Shown piece after piece: positions 1 through 10,395 of a DNA stretch of 64,000 bases (its first letter is position 1; each line of letters starts with the position of its first letter). The stretch is from Lampris incognitus (taxonomy: Eukaryota; Chordata; Actinopteri; Lampriformes; Lampridae). The position numbers and the translations under genes are program-made. The stretch covers positions 2,216,946 to 2,280,945 of the forward strand of contig NC_079211.1 of NCBI RefSeq assembly GCF_029633865.1. The letters are read 5' to 3'. The notes below the pieces were generated by a model. The model was not told the origin of the DNA and made no database searches. It was given only the letters and a program-made list of their open reading frames with translations.

Positions 1-797
1 TGCGTCTGCCACTCATCAGCTGCTAATGTTTTTTTCACAAAGAATCCTACAGTTACGTTTTCCAGCGTCACACCCCAAATGTCGGTGGGACAGCGACCAA
101 TCAGATGGGGAAACATTCAAACTATAACAACCAATGGGGTAGGTACTTATGATGCCCAGCAACCAATGGAGGGGTAGAAAACATTACAGCCAATGGGACT
201 GGGGTTTGTTTTGAAAAGCATTTAGGGGCCAGGGCACTGTTGAAATGGCCTACATTAGAAATATAACAAGGTAATTTATGTGAATTATATATTGGGGTGG
301 TGTTAATCCTTACAAAGAGTAAGGATTGAATTGGCCACCGGCTGTAGACACCGAAAAATATCTCCTTTGTAACTACAAGTAAAATATCTTTATTATTCCC
401 CCCCCCCCATTAGATGATACACATGTGACATTTATTAGTTTACTTAAATTTGTTTTAATATATTTTAACTGCCTGTCCTTCCAACTGTGCCCCAACACCA
501 CCCCAATATATAATTCACATAAATTACCTTGTTATATTTCTAATGTAGGCCATTTCAACAGCACCCTGGCCCCTAAATGCTTTTCAAAACAAACCCCAGT
601 CCCATTGGTTGTGATGTTTTCTACCCCTCCATTGGTTGCTGGGCATCATAAGTACCTACCCCATTGGTTGTTATAGTTTGAATGTTTCCCCATCTGATTG
701 GTCGCTGTCCAACCGACATTTGGGGTGTGACGCTGGACAACGTAACTGTAGGATTCTTTGTGAAAAAAACATTAGCAGCTGATGAGTGGCAGACGCA
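1..797. mobile_element. Symmetric inverted-repeat (foldback/MITE-like) element
   Basis: Bases 1-304 and 494-797 are near-perfect reverse complements of each other, separated by a 189-bp unique spacer. The outermost bases (TGCGTCTGCC and GGCAGACGCA) pair exactly, and the left arm starts at the window edge, so the true outer end may lie further left. Each arm carries about four CCAAT pentamers (for example near 98, 130, 161 and 192 on the left). The spacer starts with a small hairpin (about 304-326) and holds a poly-C run near 401-409. No coding capacity is seen. The structure fits a non-autonomous DNA transposon or foldback element; the superfamily cannot be assigned. Confidence 0.8.
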
Positions 798-907
798 CCA
801 GACAGGCCTGTACTGCTATGCATTAACACCTTTTTTCCTGTATCTGTGTTGATATGTTCCGCTCCTCGTTAGTCGAGCACTCAACACATTGACGGTTTCG
901 GAAAAAA

Positions 908-974
908 ACGCTATATATATATATATATATATATACATATACATACACACACACATATATACATATACATACAA

Positions 975-1011
<37 letters not shown>

Positions 1012-1016
1012 CATAT
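908..1016. repeat. Compound AT/AC microsatellite
   Basis: Alternating runs of (TA)n, (CA)n and mixed TATACA repeats fill this stretch. It has no coding meaning. The flanks (798-907 and 1017-1300) show no recognisable gene. Confidence 0.9.
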
Positions 1017-1301
1017 AAAATTGCCAATGAGCCAGTTCCAAGGCAAACTTGGTTGGCTATCAAGATAAACTATCAAGTTAACTTAAATTACATGTAATCT
1101 AAGAACCTCAGCCAGTCGGAATATATCTTTCTACAAACTTTGATCAGACCTCTGGTATATAATTATGTAATAACAATGTGAACACGCCGTAACATTGTAG
1201 CAGATATTATTGTTTCACACCCACTGCCTGTTGCAAGCTAACAAACAACATACACACGTAAGAGATGCTACCTACACTTACTGTTCTGATACGTCTGCTA
1301 G

Positions 1302-1448
1302 TCACTGGTTTTGGTGCACAACAGGGTCAGGGCCTGGGTCTGACTGAGTCTGGGTCTGACTGAGTCTGGGTCTGACTGAGTCTGGGTCTGACTGAGGCTC
1401 ACACATGTGTGGCTGAATCTCTCTGATGCTTGCTCTAACGCTAGCCAT
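1302..1448 (-). CDS. Speculative 48-codon ORF behind a promoter-like cluster
   Basis: On the minus strand an ATG at 1448 sits in the context CAAGATGGC, which matches both a good Kozak start and a YY1 element, and opens a 48-residue frame (MASVRASIREIQPHMCEP at the start) ending at 1302. The C-terminal half is encoded by a 16-bp tandem repeat (about 1333-1396), so it is low complexity (Ser, Asp, Pro, Gln, Thr). Upstream on the same strand lie a GC box (1500-1509) and an octamer (1523-1530). A possible splice donor (GTGAGC) lies inside the frame near 1405. I recognise no protein family. It could be a first exon of a minus-strand transcript or chance. Confidence 0.2.
   Translation of the reverse strand: MASVRASIREIQPHMCEPQSDPDSVRPRLSQTQTQSDPGPDPVVHQNQ
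1333..1396. repeat. 16-bp tandem repeat, about four copies
   Basis: The unit TCTGGGTCTGACTGAG is repeated about four times almost without change. Confidence 0.85.
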
Positions 1449-2142
1449 CTTGATGTGCACCCCTCTTTCACCGGTCAACCCAGAGCGAGCAGTGGTGGTG
1501 GGCGGGGCCTGAGGCCTGTGATATTTGCATATTCATAGATCCTGAAGAGTAATGTGCTTCCAGCCCCTTTTCAGAGTTTTTTTTTTACTTTTTATATGGG
1601 AATACCATGTTAAACAATATATTATTCATCTCAAAGTATTTTAAAACTTTAAAACACGTGTGCAGGGATATTTAAACGTCGTCTTGTAACTGAAGCTCAT
1701 GTAATACCGGGCAGATGAGGTCTGACCTGCAGCAGGAGCCTTGGGCGTGTGAATGAAAGCGTTGCTGGTTTAAACACCTCTGGTTTTCAGACTTGGCCCA
1801 GTCTTGGTGGTGTGATGTGAGCTCTACAGTGCACATCATTTATGAACAAAAGGCAGAACTGAATCAGGTTCCTGTGCCTACTGAGTTCACAAGCTTAAAG
1901 GATTTTACAGTATTTAAAAAAATCAGCCACTAAGCAGATGACACGAATGTTAAGGTTTCCCAGTATTAGCTTCCTATCATATTAAATTCACTGACAAACA
2001 GTTATTAACTTCAGTTATTAAATAAGTTACACTTATTAACTGTACAGGCCAACTGTACACGTATTCATAAATACATGAAACTGCATAATCCAAATAAATT
2101 GGGAAATGAATTAAAAGCTGGTAACATTTAAAACTGCCCCTG

Positions 2143-2292
2143 AGGGCGCCCCCTAGTGGCTCACCTGGCAGAGCGCATACCACATCCGGCTGAGTCCTAA
2201 CCGCAGCGGCCTGGCTTCAAATCATGGCAGGCCCTTTGCTGCATGCCATCCCCTCTCTCTCCCTGCCTCTACTGTCAGTGTCAAATAAGGTG
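2143..2292 (+). mobile_element. tRNA-derived SINE (fish type)
   Basis: The segment starts with a GCCCCCTAGTGGCTCACCTGG-like head (2151 onward), followed by AGAGCGCATACC and a decayed B-box region (GGCTTCAAATC near 2211-2221). It then has a CT-rich body and a tail reading GTCAAATAAGG. This is the layout of a common teleost tRNA-related SINE. The left edge carries a CTCF-like motif on the minus strand (2147-2160). Confidence 0.65.
2147..2160 (-). promoter_or_regulatory. CTCF-like motif in SINE head
   Basis: The minus strand reads GCCACTAGGGGGCGC across these bases, a very close match to the CTCF core (CCACYAGRKGGCGC). Occupancy cannot be judged from sequence. Confidence 0.4.
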
Positions 2293-2504
2293 AAAAATAA
2301 CTAACGGCTCCAACGACTCATGACCACTGAATGGAGCACTAACGAAGTCGAAACTAACACCCCCAACGACTGTCGGTGCTTAACATCGGAACACAAAAGA
2401 GCCACGCATATCAATACCTCTGATAGCGACGGGCGTTGGTAAACATCGGGACACAAAGAGCCATGGACATCAATAGCTCCGACAACGACTCCTAGAGGAT
2501 AAAT

Positions 2505-2645
2505 ACTGAGTCTCATCAGCAGCCAGTCAGACTAGCTTGGTCTGGTCAGAAAGGCAGAACTGAGGAAGCCTCTTGGATGAGAGGCGACACGTCTTCACGG
2601 ATATATACCAAGTCCAGTTGCACTTGATTCAACTCCTTTGGATAA
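2505..2645 (+). mobile_element. Penelope-like element fragment with hammerhead-like core
   Basis: Bases 2560-2566 read CTGAGGA. They are followed by a 6-bp stem (2568-2573 with 2580-2585, loop TGGATG), then GACAC (normally GAAAC) and GTC at 2591-2593. This is the order of a hammerhead ribozyme core: CUGANGA, stem II, GAAA, then a tiny stem III ending in GUC. Downstream text (CCAAGTCCAGTTGCACTTG, near 2609) is a repeat I recall as widespread in fish genomes. Related text recurs head-to-head at 24575-24662. Penelope-like elements are known to carry hammerheads; the assignment of this copy is inference. Confidence 0.45.
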
Positions 2646-3233
2646 GGTGAAAAATACTAAAAAAAACAAAACCAATCAGAAAAAACAAAACTGCCACTGA
2701 AAACAGCTTCAGTTTCCTCTGTGCTGCCTCTCCTGCTGCACCAAAGCTATCCTGCAGCTTCTGCCACACCATTTTAAAACCTGCACTGGGCTGGTTTATG
2801 TATGCAGCGCTGCAGCTGACTGTGGCCCAAGCTATCTGGAAAGCAAGTCTAGCTCCTCTGGAGGCAACAGACTCAGATCTTGAACTGCACTTTGGAATGA
2901 AGCTTTCCAAGCCCAGTAGTTCTCTGGTTGATCATCAAATTTCAGCACACCTGAGCCGAGCATCTCTCATCACATCAGATATTTTGCTAGATCTGAGGTG
3001 TCGGTGTACGTACCACTGGCAGGTCTGGGTGTCAGTACACTGGGTTGAGGATGGTGACATCCATCATTGTTGATTGACTGTCCTCCGCAACCCCAGCTGT
3101 GAGGCTGTCTCTTCACAGCTGCACTTAGACAAATAAAGTCATTTGTTCCAGCCATGACTCTGTAATCATAAACAGTAAGATTCTTAGGCATAATAAAATC
3201 CAGACAAATCAAAATGACCTCATGTTCAATAAC
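2646..3233. other. Unique-looking DNA, no gene recognised
   Basis: Two overlapping open frames of about 90 codons occur (2798-3073 on + and 2629-2910 on -). Neither resembles a family I know, and neither has convincing splice sites or a family motif. An AATAAA sits near 3130. The stretch may be intron or old repeat. Confidence 0.4.
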
Positions 3234-4345
3234 TCAAAGACCACGTTATAAGTAGAAAGACCACGTTATAAGTAGAAAGACCATATTATCAGCAGAAAGA
3301 CCACATTATCAGTAGAGTCCACATTATTATTAGTAGAGACCACATTATTCAGTAGAGACCATAGTATCAGTAGAAAGACCATATTATCAGCAGAAAGACC
3401 ACATTATCAGTAGAGTCCACATTATTATTAGTAGAGACCACATTATTCAGTAGAGACCACAGTATCAGTAGAAAGACCACATTATTATCAGTAGAGAGAC
3501 CACATTATCAGTAGAAAGACCACATTATCAGTAGAGAAGCCACATTATCGGTAGAGACCACATTATTATTAGTCGAAAGACCACGTTATCAGTAGAGAGA
3601 CAACATTATCAGTAGAGAGACAACGTTATCAGTAGAGAGACCACATTAGCAGTAGAGAGACCACATTAGAAGTAAAAAGACCACATTATCAGCAGAAAGA
3701 CCACATTATCAGTAGAGAGACCACATTATCGGTAGAGACCACATTATTATTAGTCGAAAGACCACGTTATCAGTAGAGAGACCACATTATCAGTAGAGAG
3801 ACCACGTTATCAGTAGAGAGACCACATTATCAGCAGAAAGACCACATTATCAGTAGAGAGACCACATTATCGGTAGAGACCACATTATTATTAGTCGAAA
3901 GACCACGTTATCAGTAGAGAGACCACATTATCAGTAGAGAGACAACGTTATCAGTAGAGAGACCACATTAGCAGTAGAGAGACCACATTAGAAGTAAAAA
4001 GACCACATTATCAGCAGAAAGACCACATTATCAGTAGAGAGACCACATTAGCAGTAGAGAGACCACATTATCAGTAGAGAGACCACATTATTATCAGTCG
4101 AAAGACCACGTTATCAGTAGAGAGACCACATTAGCAGTAGAGAGACCACATTATCAGTAGAGAGACCACATTATTATCAGTCGAAAGACCACGTTATCAG
4201 TAGAGAGACCACATTAGCAGTAGAGAGACCACGTTATCAGTAGAGAGACCACATTAGCAGTAGAGAGACCACATTATCAGTTGAGAGACCACATTATCAG
4301 TAGAGAGACCACATTATCAGTTGAGAGACCACATTATCAGTAGAA
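3234..4345. repeat. 20-bp minisatellite (GACCACATTATCAGTAGAGA)
   Basis: About 50 copies of the 20-bp unit occur, with insertions (ATTATTATTAGTCG variants) and substitutions. A block that includes the variant ATTATCGGTAGAG recurs about 140 bp apart (near 3727 and 3867), so the array has higher-order structure. It lies upstream of, or in an intron of, asb5. Confidence 0.95.
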
Positions 4346-4801
4346 AGGCACCTCCGGCTAAAGGGAATGTAGATCAGGTTATTTAAACAGAGAAAGAACA
4401 GCTGAAACTGATGTGGAGGGAAAATGATTGACAGTTTGGGAATAGTGGAAGAGTTGCAGGATGAAGACCACATCATACCAGACACTGCATGACCAGACAC
4501 GGACACTTCTGTTCTGCAATCATAGTCATTATTCATCATGGAACACACGATGTAATACTGATAAGTGTGACTGGTTACTATGTGGCAGCTGTGAATGTAT
4601 TCAGACGTGTTGTGTGTAGCTGCTGCAGGCTACTGTGTGCAGTAAACACATTCAGGCTGTAGTGAAACCTGACAGACGGCTGTCTGACACATGTGGATAT
4701 GTAAAAACTGCACTTATTAAAAAAACATGAATGTGTTCAGTCTAACGAGCGGGTTTAACAAGGACCGACAAGTGGAAATCAAATGTAAAAATGAATAAAT
4801 G

Positions 4802-4804
<3 letters not shown>
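4346..4804. other. Intronic DNA upstream of the first visible asb5 exon
   Basis: No repeat family or exon was recognised here. It is presumably intron, because the ankyrin exon at 4845 starts in mid-domain. The preceding asb5 exon was not found in 1-4844 and probably lies outside the window. Confidence 0.5.

Positions 4805-4842
<38 letters not shown>
4803..4842. repeat. (GT)n microsatellite forming the acceptor tract
   Basis: About 20 GT dinucleotides run directly into the AG of the asb5 exon acceptor (4843-4844) and take the place of a normal polypyrimidine tract. Confidence 0.95.
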
Positions 4843-4844
<2 letters not shown>

Positions 4845-4995
4845 GTAAATGCCTGTACTATCGATGGTGTCACCCCGCTGTTTAACGCGTGCACAGTCGG
4901 CAGTGTGCCATGCACGGAGGTCCTCTTGGAAAATGGAGCAAAGCCACAGGCGCCAATTTACCATCCCTCTCCCATACATGAAGCTGCCAGCAAAG
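4845..4995 (+). CDS. asb5: asb5 ankyrin exon (internal)
   Basis: ASB proteins are substrate adaptors of Cullin5-RING ubiquitin ligases: ankyrin repeats bind the target, and the C-terminal SOCS box binds Elongin B/C and Cullin5. This 151-nt exon encodes 50 residues plus one base. It reads VNACTIDGVTPLFNACTVGS, then CTEVLLENGAKPQAP, then SPIHEAASK. It thus spans an ankyrin repeat with the TPLF-NAC signature and the start of the next repeat. In memory, mammalian ASB5 reads VNAITIDGVTPLFNACSQGS and SPTHEAASKG here, a closer match than ASB11 or ASB9. The acceptor is TAG at 4842-4844, right after a GT microsatellite, and the donor is GTACTG at 4996 (phase 1). The exon starts GTAAAT, which itself looks like a donor. 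Upstream exons are outside the window or unseen. Confidence 0.88.
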
Positions 4996-5109
4996 GTACT
5001 GAAACACCTTTACCATCACGTTCATGAAAAAATACTATGTACTGATGAGAAAATATATCAACCATGTGTACAGAGGGCATATTGGGACATAAAGTGTGCG
5101 GTGTGCATT

Positions 5110-6535
5110 TTAACATCTGGAGTGATTCTGAGTGACTCTTCAGTGTTGCGTGGAGGTCGGGGACAGTACCTGTGGAGCGGCAGACTGGGGTGGTGGTTCC
5201 CATATTCAGAGGGTGTGCTCCAATTATCGGGGCATCACATTGCTCAGCCTCCCTGGGAAAGTCTACTCTAGGGTGCTCGAAAGGAGGCTGCAACCAATTG
5301 TTGAACCTCAGATCCAGGAGGAACAATGCGGATTCCGTCCTGGCCGTGGAAAAACGGACCAACTCTTTACCCTTGCAGAAGTTCTGAGGGGGTCATGGGA
5401 CTTTGACCAGCCAGTCTACATGTGTTTTGTGGACTTGGAGAAGGCTTATGACCGTGTACACCGGGGCACTCTGTGGGGGGTACTGCGGGAGTATGGGGTA
5501 CCGGGGCAGTTGCTACAAGCCAGCCGGTCTTTGTATAACCAAAGTGAGCTGTGTCCGCATTCTTGGCACAATGTCAAACACGTTTTCAGTGGGTGTCGGA
5601 TTCCACCAAGGTTGTCCCTGGTCGCCAATTCTGTTTGTGATATTCATGGACAGGATCTCAAGGCGCAGCCAAGGTGAGGCGTGTGTCCGTTTTGGGAACC
5701 TCAGAATTGCATCTCTGCTCTTCGCAGATGATGTGGTTTTGCTGGCTTCATCAGAACGCACCCTCCGACGCGCACTGGGGCGGTTTGCAGCTGAGTGTGA
5801 AATGGCTGGGATGAGAGTCAGCACCTCCAAGTCTGAGGTCATGGTTCTTAACCAGAAAATGGTGGTGGTTGGGGACGAGTTGTTGCCTGTGAAGGAGTGA
5901 AGAAGTGCAAGTATCTCGGGGTCTTGTTCACGAGTGAGGGTAAGATGGGGAGATTGACAGGTGGATTGGTGCAGCATCAGCAGTAATGCGGACGTTGTAC
6001 CGGACCGTTGTGGTGAAGAGGGAGCTGAGCCGGAAGGCAAAGCTCTCAATTTACCAGTCAGTCCTCTTTCCAATCCTCACCTATGGTCATGAGCTTTGGG
6101 TAGTGACCAAAAAGGTGAGATCGCGGATACAAGTGGCTGAAATGAGTTTCCTCCGTAGGGTGTCTAGGATCAGCCTTAGAGATAGGGTGAGGAGCTCGGA
6201 CATCTGGAGGGAGCTTGGAGTAGAGCCGCTGCTCCTTCGCATCGAAAGTAGCCAGTTGAGATGGTTCGGGCATCTGATTAGGATGCCTCCTGGGCGCCTT
6301 CCTTTGGAGGTTTACCAGCCACGGCCAACTGGGAGGACACCCCGGGGTAGACCCAGAACTCGCTGGAGGGACTACATGTCCAATCTGGCCTGGGAACGCC
6401 TTGGGATTCCCCAGGAGGAGCTGGATCGTGTTGCTGGGGAGAGGAATGTCTGGAGTGCCCTACTTAGCTTGCTGGCACCGCGACCCGACCCCGGAGAAGC
6501 AGTTGAAGATGAGATGAGATGAGATGAGATGATGA
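5110..6535 (+). mobile_element. Decayed non-LTR retrotransposon (RTE/Rex3-like), RT and C-terminus
   Basis: This is a 5'-truncated LINE inside an asb5 intron. Reverse-transcriptase fragments occur in order: VPVERQTGVVVPIF (about 5167), SNYRGITLLSLPGKVYSRVL (5223 onward), CGFRPGRGKTDQLFTLAEVL, MCFVDLEKAYDRVHRG (motif A), then SPILFVIFMDRISRRSQG and ASLLFADDVVLLASS (catalytic FADD, about 5710-5755). The C-terminal part reads ELSRKAKLSIYQS, LRWFGHLIRMPPGRLP and GRPRTRWRDYMSNLAWERLG. The frame is broken at least near 5210, 5520, 5890 and 5960, so it is a pseudogene. The 3' end is a short GATGA-repeat tail (6508-6535). The tail and the FGHL/GRPRTRW C-terminus suggest an RTE-group element; a related clade is possible. 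Confidence 0.85.
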
Positions 6536-7249
6536 GTGATTCTGATTTGCTGGTTCATCTAGAATAAAGTATCATCTTTCTTGTTTAGCAAGTTGCTATT
6601 AGTCTTATTTCAGCTGCTTGAGTATTAGTGCTTTTTCTATAGGTCTGTTTCTGGTTTCTAGTGGGATCTTATTCTAGCTGTAGCTGTCTTATTCTATTTA
6701 CTTACTTGTCTTATTTACTTATTCTAGCTGTAGCTGTTTTTCACCTAGTGTGTCCTTAAATACTTCTTGTTGCCCAGCTGTTTTGACTTAGTTATCCTTT
6801 TAGCTTATTAATATATTCCTTGGTAACTTGCTGTTTGCAGTTTTAATAGTTTTGTGTGAGGTTTGATAGAGTTTTACATAAGTGACCAGTTTCTGGGCAA
6901 TAGGCCTATTTTCATTGTACCTCTTTGGCCAATACGGTATTAAGTGGCCAGGGTGTGGCCTGCACTCCTGGCAGACAATTAGCAATCAGTGTTCTTTAAA
7001 TCACTGCTGCTACTTGGAAGCATTAGCATAAGGCAAACAGGTCGAGGTTGAACGAAGGCTAGAGTGAACAAAAGCAAGCGCGACTTTTTTCATGCCAAGA
7101 CTTTGTCAAGCAAAAACCGAGTAAAGCAAGGACCGCTCTTTTTAGATCCGGTCAGTCATCTGTATCTTGCGTACCTAGTATAGACTATGTGTTTCCTTCA
7201 CATTCCTGTCGTTTCCTCTTCCCGGGCTGGCATAGATGTTGGGTCACTC
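6536..7249. other. AT-rich intron, no gene recognised
   Basis: This stretch has many stops and T-rich runs, with TTATTCTAGCTGTAGCTGT repeated near 6669 and 6720. Part of it could be the 5' untranslated region of the L2-like LINE downstream, which cannot be shown from sequence alone. Confidence 0.4.
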
Positions 7250-7360
7250 CTACACAGTAAAATCTTGAGTGTTAATTTTGAGAGTGTACAAATGGACCCA
7301 AAAGGATCCATTTATACACTCTCGGAGTTAAATTAACACTCAGTTTTTTTTACTGTGTAG
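7250..7360. mobile_element. Small palindromic MITE (CTACACAGTAA ends)
   Basis: The 111-bp segment begins CTACACAGTAA and ends TTACTGTGTAG. Inside, GAGTGTTAATTTTGAGAGTG is mirrored by CTCGGAGTTAAATTAACACTC. A GGATCC-containing centre links the arms. It has no coding capacity. It sits just upstream of the L2-like endonuclease frame and may have inserted into that LINE. Confidence 0.85.
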
Positions 7361-10300
7361 GCGCTGTGACCCTACCAATCTCATCTATCCCACTCTCTCT
7401 ACTCACGGGAGCAAGTGGTGACGGGAGGGGTCTGGAATTGCCAGTCTGTGGTGCCGAAAGCTGAGTTTATCTCAGGCTACGCATCCTTGCTCTCCCTCAA
7501 CTTTGTTACTCTAACTGAGAGCTGGATCACGCCAGAAAACACTACCACGCCCGCAGCTCTGTCAAATGTGTACTCTTTTTCTCACACTCCTAGAGCTGGG
7601 AGGCAAGGTGGTGGCACTGGCCTGCTAATCTCCCCAAAATGGAAATACTCTCTTGTTTCCATTCCACAGTTTTCTCCGCCCTCTTTTGAATTTCATGCTG
7701 TTACTGTCTCTTATCCTGTCAAACTCACCATCGTGGTTGTGTACCGCCCACCAGGCCCCCTTGGTGAGTTTCTGGAGGAGCTTCACACACTTGTCTTGCA
7801 CTTCCCTGATTATGACTCTGCACTAATCCTTCACGGTGATTTCAACATCCACACTAACAAGCTAGATCCTCTTCTCTTCTCCTCTCCTCCTTTGACCTTC
7901 ACCTATCACCCTCTCCTCCTACCCACAAGGCCGGCAACCAGCTGGACCTTATCTTTACTAGACACTGTCCTATTTCCAATCTCTCTGTTACTCCCCTCCA
8001 GCTTTCTGATCACTATTTCATGTCCTACTCTCTCTCCCTCTCTTCTGCCCCCTCAGCCTCCCCCTACCCACATGGTTTCCACCTGTAGACACTTCCAGTC
8101 TCTCCCTGCCAATGGTCTTTCTTCCTCTGCTACCTCTATCCTCCCTACACCTGAATCTTTCTCTCTCCTACCCCCTGACACTGCTACTGATCTTCTTCTC
8201 TCTACCCTCTCCTCCTCTCTGGACAATCTCTTTCCCCTCACCTCCAGTCCTGCATGCCCAACTCCACCTGCCCCTTGGCTGTCCGACTCAGTACGTACTG
8301 ACAGACAGAGCCTGAGATTGGCAGAGCACAAATGGAGAAAAAGGCAAACTCCCAGAGGACCTTCTCAACTTCCAATCTCTTCTTTCCACTTTCTTCTCCT
8401 CCCTTTCTGCTATCAAAGCTACCTTCTATTGCTCTAAAATCCTGTCCTCTGCCTCTAATCCTAAGAGACTCTTTGAAAACTTCTCTACACTTCTTCAACC
8501 CCCACCTCCACCTCCTCCCTGATGACTTCACTAACTTCTTTGACAAGAAGGTAAACGACATCAAATCCTCATTTTCTCACCACCTGGTTAGCGCCCCTTG
8601 CACTAGCTCACCTCTGCACCCTCCCTCACCTCTCCACATCCCACCCTATCCCATCTCACTCCCCTCTCCCCCGACGAGGTCCTCAACCTCATCACATCGA
8701 GTCGCCCCACCACATGCTCCCTTGACCCAGTCCCCTCCCCTCTTCGTCAGTCTATAACACCTGAACTCCTTCCCTTTATAACCCACCTCATCAACACCTC
8801 CCTCCAGGCAGGGTGCTTCCCATCTGCCTTCAAGACTGCTAGAATCACCCCCCTTCTCAAGAAACCATCGCTTACCCCCCCTGACATCAAAAACTGCAGT
8901 CGGGTTTCCCTTCTACCCTTTCTATGCAAAACTCTCGAACGCGCTGTCTTTAACCAACTTTCTTTACCTCCACCAGAACAACCTCCTGGACCCCAACCAG
9001 TCTGGGTTCAAGGTGGGTCACTCGACAGAGATGGCCCTCCTTACAGTGACAGGATCGCTGTACGCTGCGAGAGCAAACTCTCTCTCCTCTGTCCTGATAC
9101 TCCTGGACCTATCAGCTGTGTTCAACACAGTGACCCACCAGATCCTCCTCTCTACACTCGAGGGGCTGGGTGTCGCAGGCTCTGCACTCTCAATGTTTGC
9201 GTCCTACCTGACAGGTCGCTCCTACCAGGTGACACGGAGGGGATCTCTGTCGGAGCCTCGCAGACTGACTACAGGCGTTCCACAGGGTTCGGTTCTGGGT
9301 CCTCTCCTGTTCTCCCTGTACACGACATCCCTTCGCTCGCATGTCTTCTCTTACCATTGTTATGCCGATGACACCCAGCTGATCTTGTCCTTTCCTCCCT
9401 CTGACACACAAGTAGAAACATGCATTGCTGCGTGCTTGACTGACATCTCGGAGTGGATGGCGACACACCACCTGAAGGTCAATCTGGACAAGACAGAGCT
9501 GATGTTCCTCCCGGGGAAAGGTTGCCCGCATTGAGACCTGGCCATTACCGTTGACAACACCGTGGTGATGCCAACTCGGACTGTGAGGAATCTGGGTGTG
9601 ATCCTGGACGACCAACTGTCGTTTGCTGCAAACGTTGCATCGGTTGCTCGCTCCTGCAGATTTCTCTATAACATGAGGCGGATTTGCCCATTCCTCACCG
9701 ACGAGATGGCACAGGGGCTCATCCAGGCTCTGGTCCCTGGCTGGACTAGAGCAACTCCCTCCTTGCTGGTGCCCCGGTGTCGGCCATGAGACCTCTGGAG
9801 CTTGTTCAGAAATCTGCGGCTCGTCTGGTGTTCAACTGCCCTAAGTTCTCCCACACAACTCTCCTTCTCATGTCCCTACACTGGCTCCCAGTAGCTGCTC
9901 GCATCCAGTTTAGGACTCTGGTGCTAGCCTACAGGGCAGTGAAAGGAACAGCTCCTTCCTATCTCCAGGCCATGGTCAAGCCCTACACCCCCACCCGACC
10001 ACTTCGCTCTGCTGCCTCGGGACGCCTGGTTGCCCCGTTGCTCGGAGGCCCCTGCTGCCGATCGACCCGGCCCCGGCTCTGTTTTGTCCTGGCCCCACAG
10101 TGGTGGAATGAACTCCCCACTGATGTCAGGACAGTGGAGTCGCTGCCCACCTCTTCAAGAACTACTACCCTGTTACTTGTTCTTAGCACTTATTGTATTC
10201 ACTCATAATTTTTTTTAAATCTCTTTCTTGTGCTTTTACTTTAGCACTGGTTTTGCTCTTAGATGCTTGTTTAGAGAGAAGATGCACTTATGACCTCTGA

Positions 10301-10395
10301 TGACTAGTAGTTCTCCTGATCTCCTACATTAAATGATGCACTTATTGTAAGTCGCTTTGGATAAAAGGGTCGGCTAAATGACTGTAATGTAAATG
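7361..10395 (+). mobile_element. Near-complete L2-like LINE, frames broken
   Basis: The apurinic endonuclease domain opens near 7415: VWNCQSVVPKAEFISG, VTLTESWITPEN, AGRQGGGTGLLIS, VVVYRPPGP, ILHGDFNIHTNKLD. A frameshift near 7870 moves the rest (LDLIFTRHCP, LSDHYFMSYS) to another frame. The RT follows, partly broken: LLDLSAVFNTVTHQILLS (motif A, about 9100), TTGVPQGSVLGPLLFSLY (about 9268) and YHCYADDTQLILSF (catalytic YADD, about 9354). The C-terminal part reads VRNLGVILDDQLSF, SLHWLPVAARIQFRTLVLAY and APQWWNELPTDVR. The 3' end (GTAAGTCGCTTTGGATAAAA, 10348 onward, then TAATGTAAATG) is the hallmark of fish L2 elements. Multiple stops and frameshifts make it inactive. It lies in the sense orientation of asb5. 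Confidence 0.92.

Noticed and set aside
2798..3073. 91-codon ORF as an asb5 exon
   Set aside because: It has no ankyrin signature and no suitable splice sites; the expected preceding ankyrin repeat text is absent.
5132..6522. Host gene encoding a reverse transcriptase
   Set aside because: The frames are broken several times and the order of motifs is that of a decayed LINE with a short-repeat tail.
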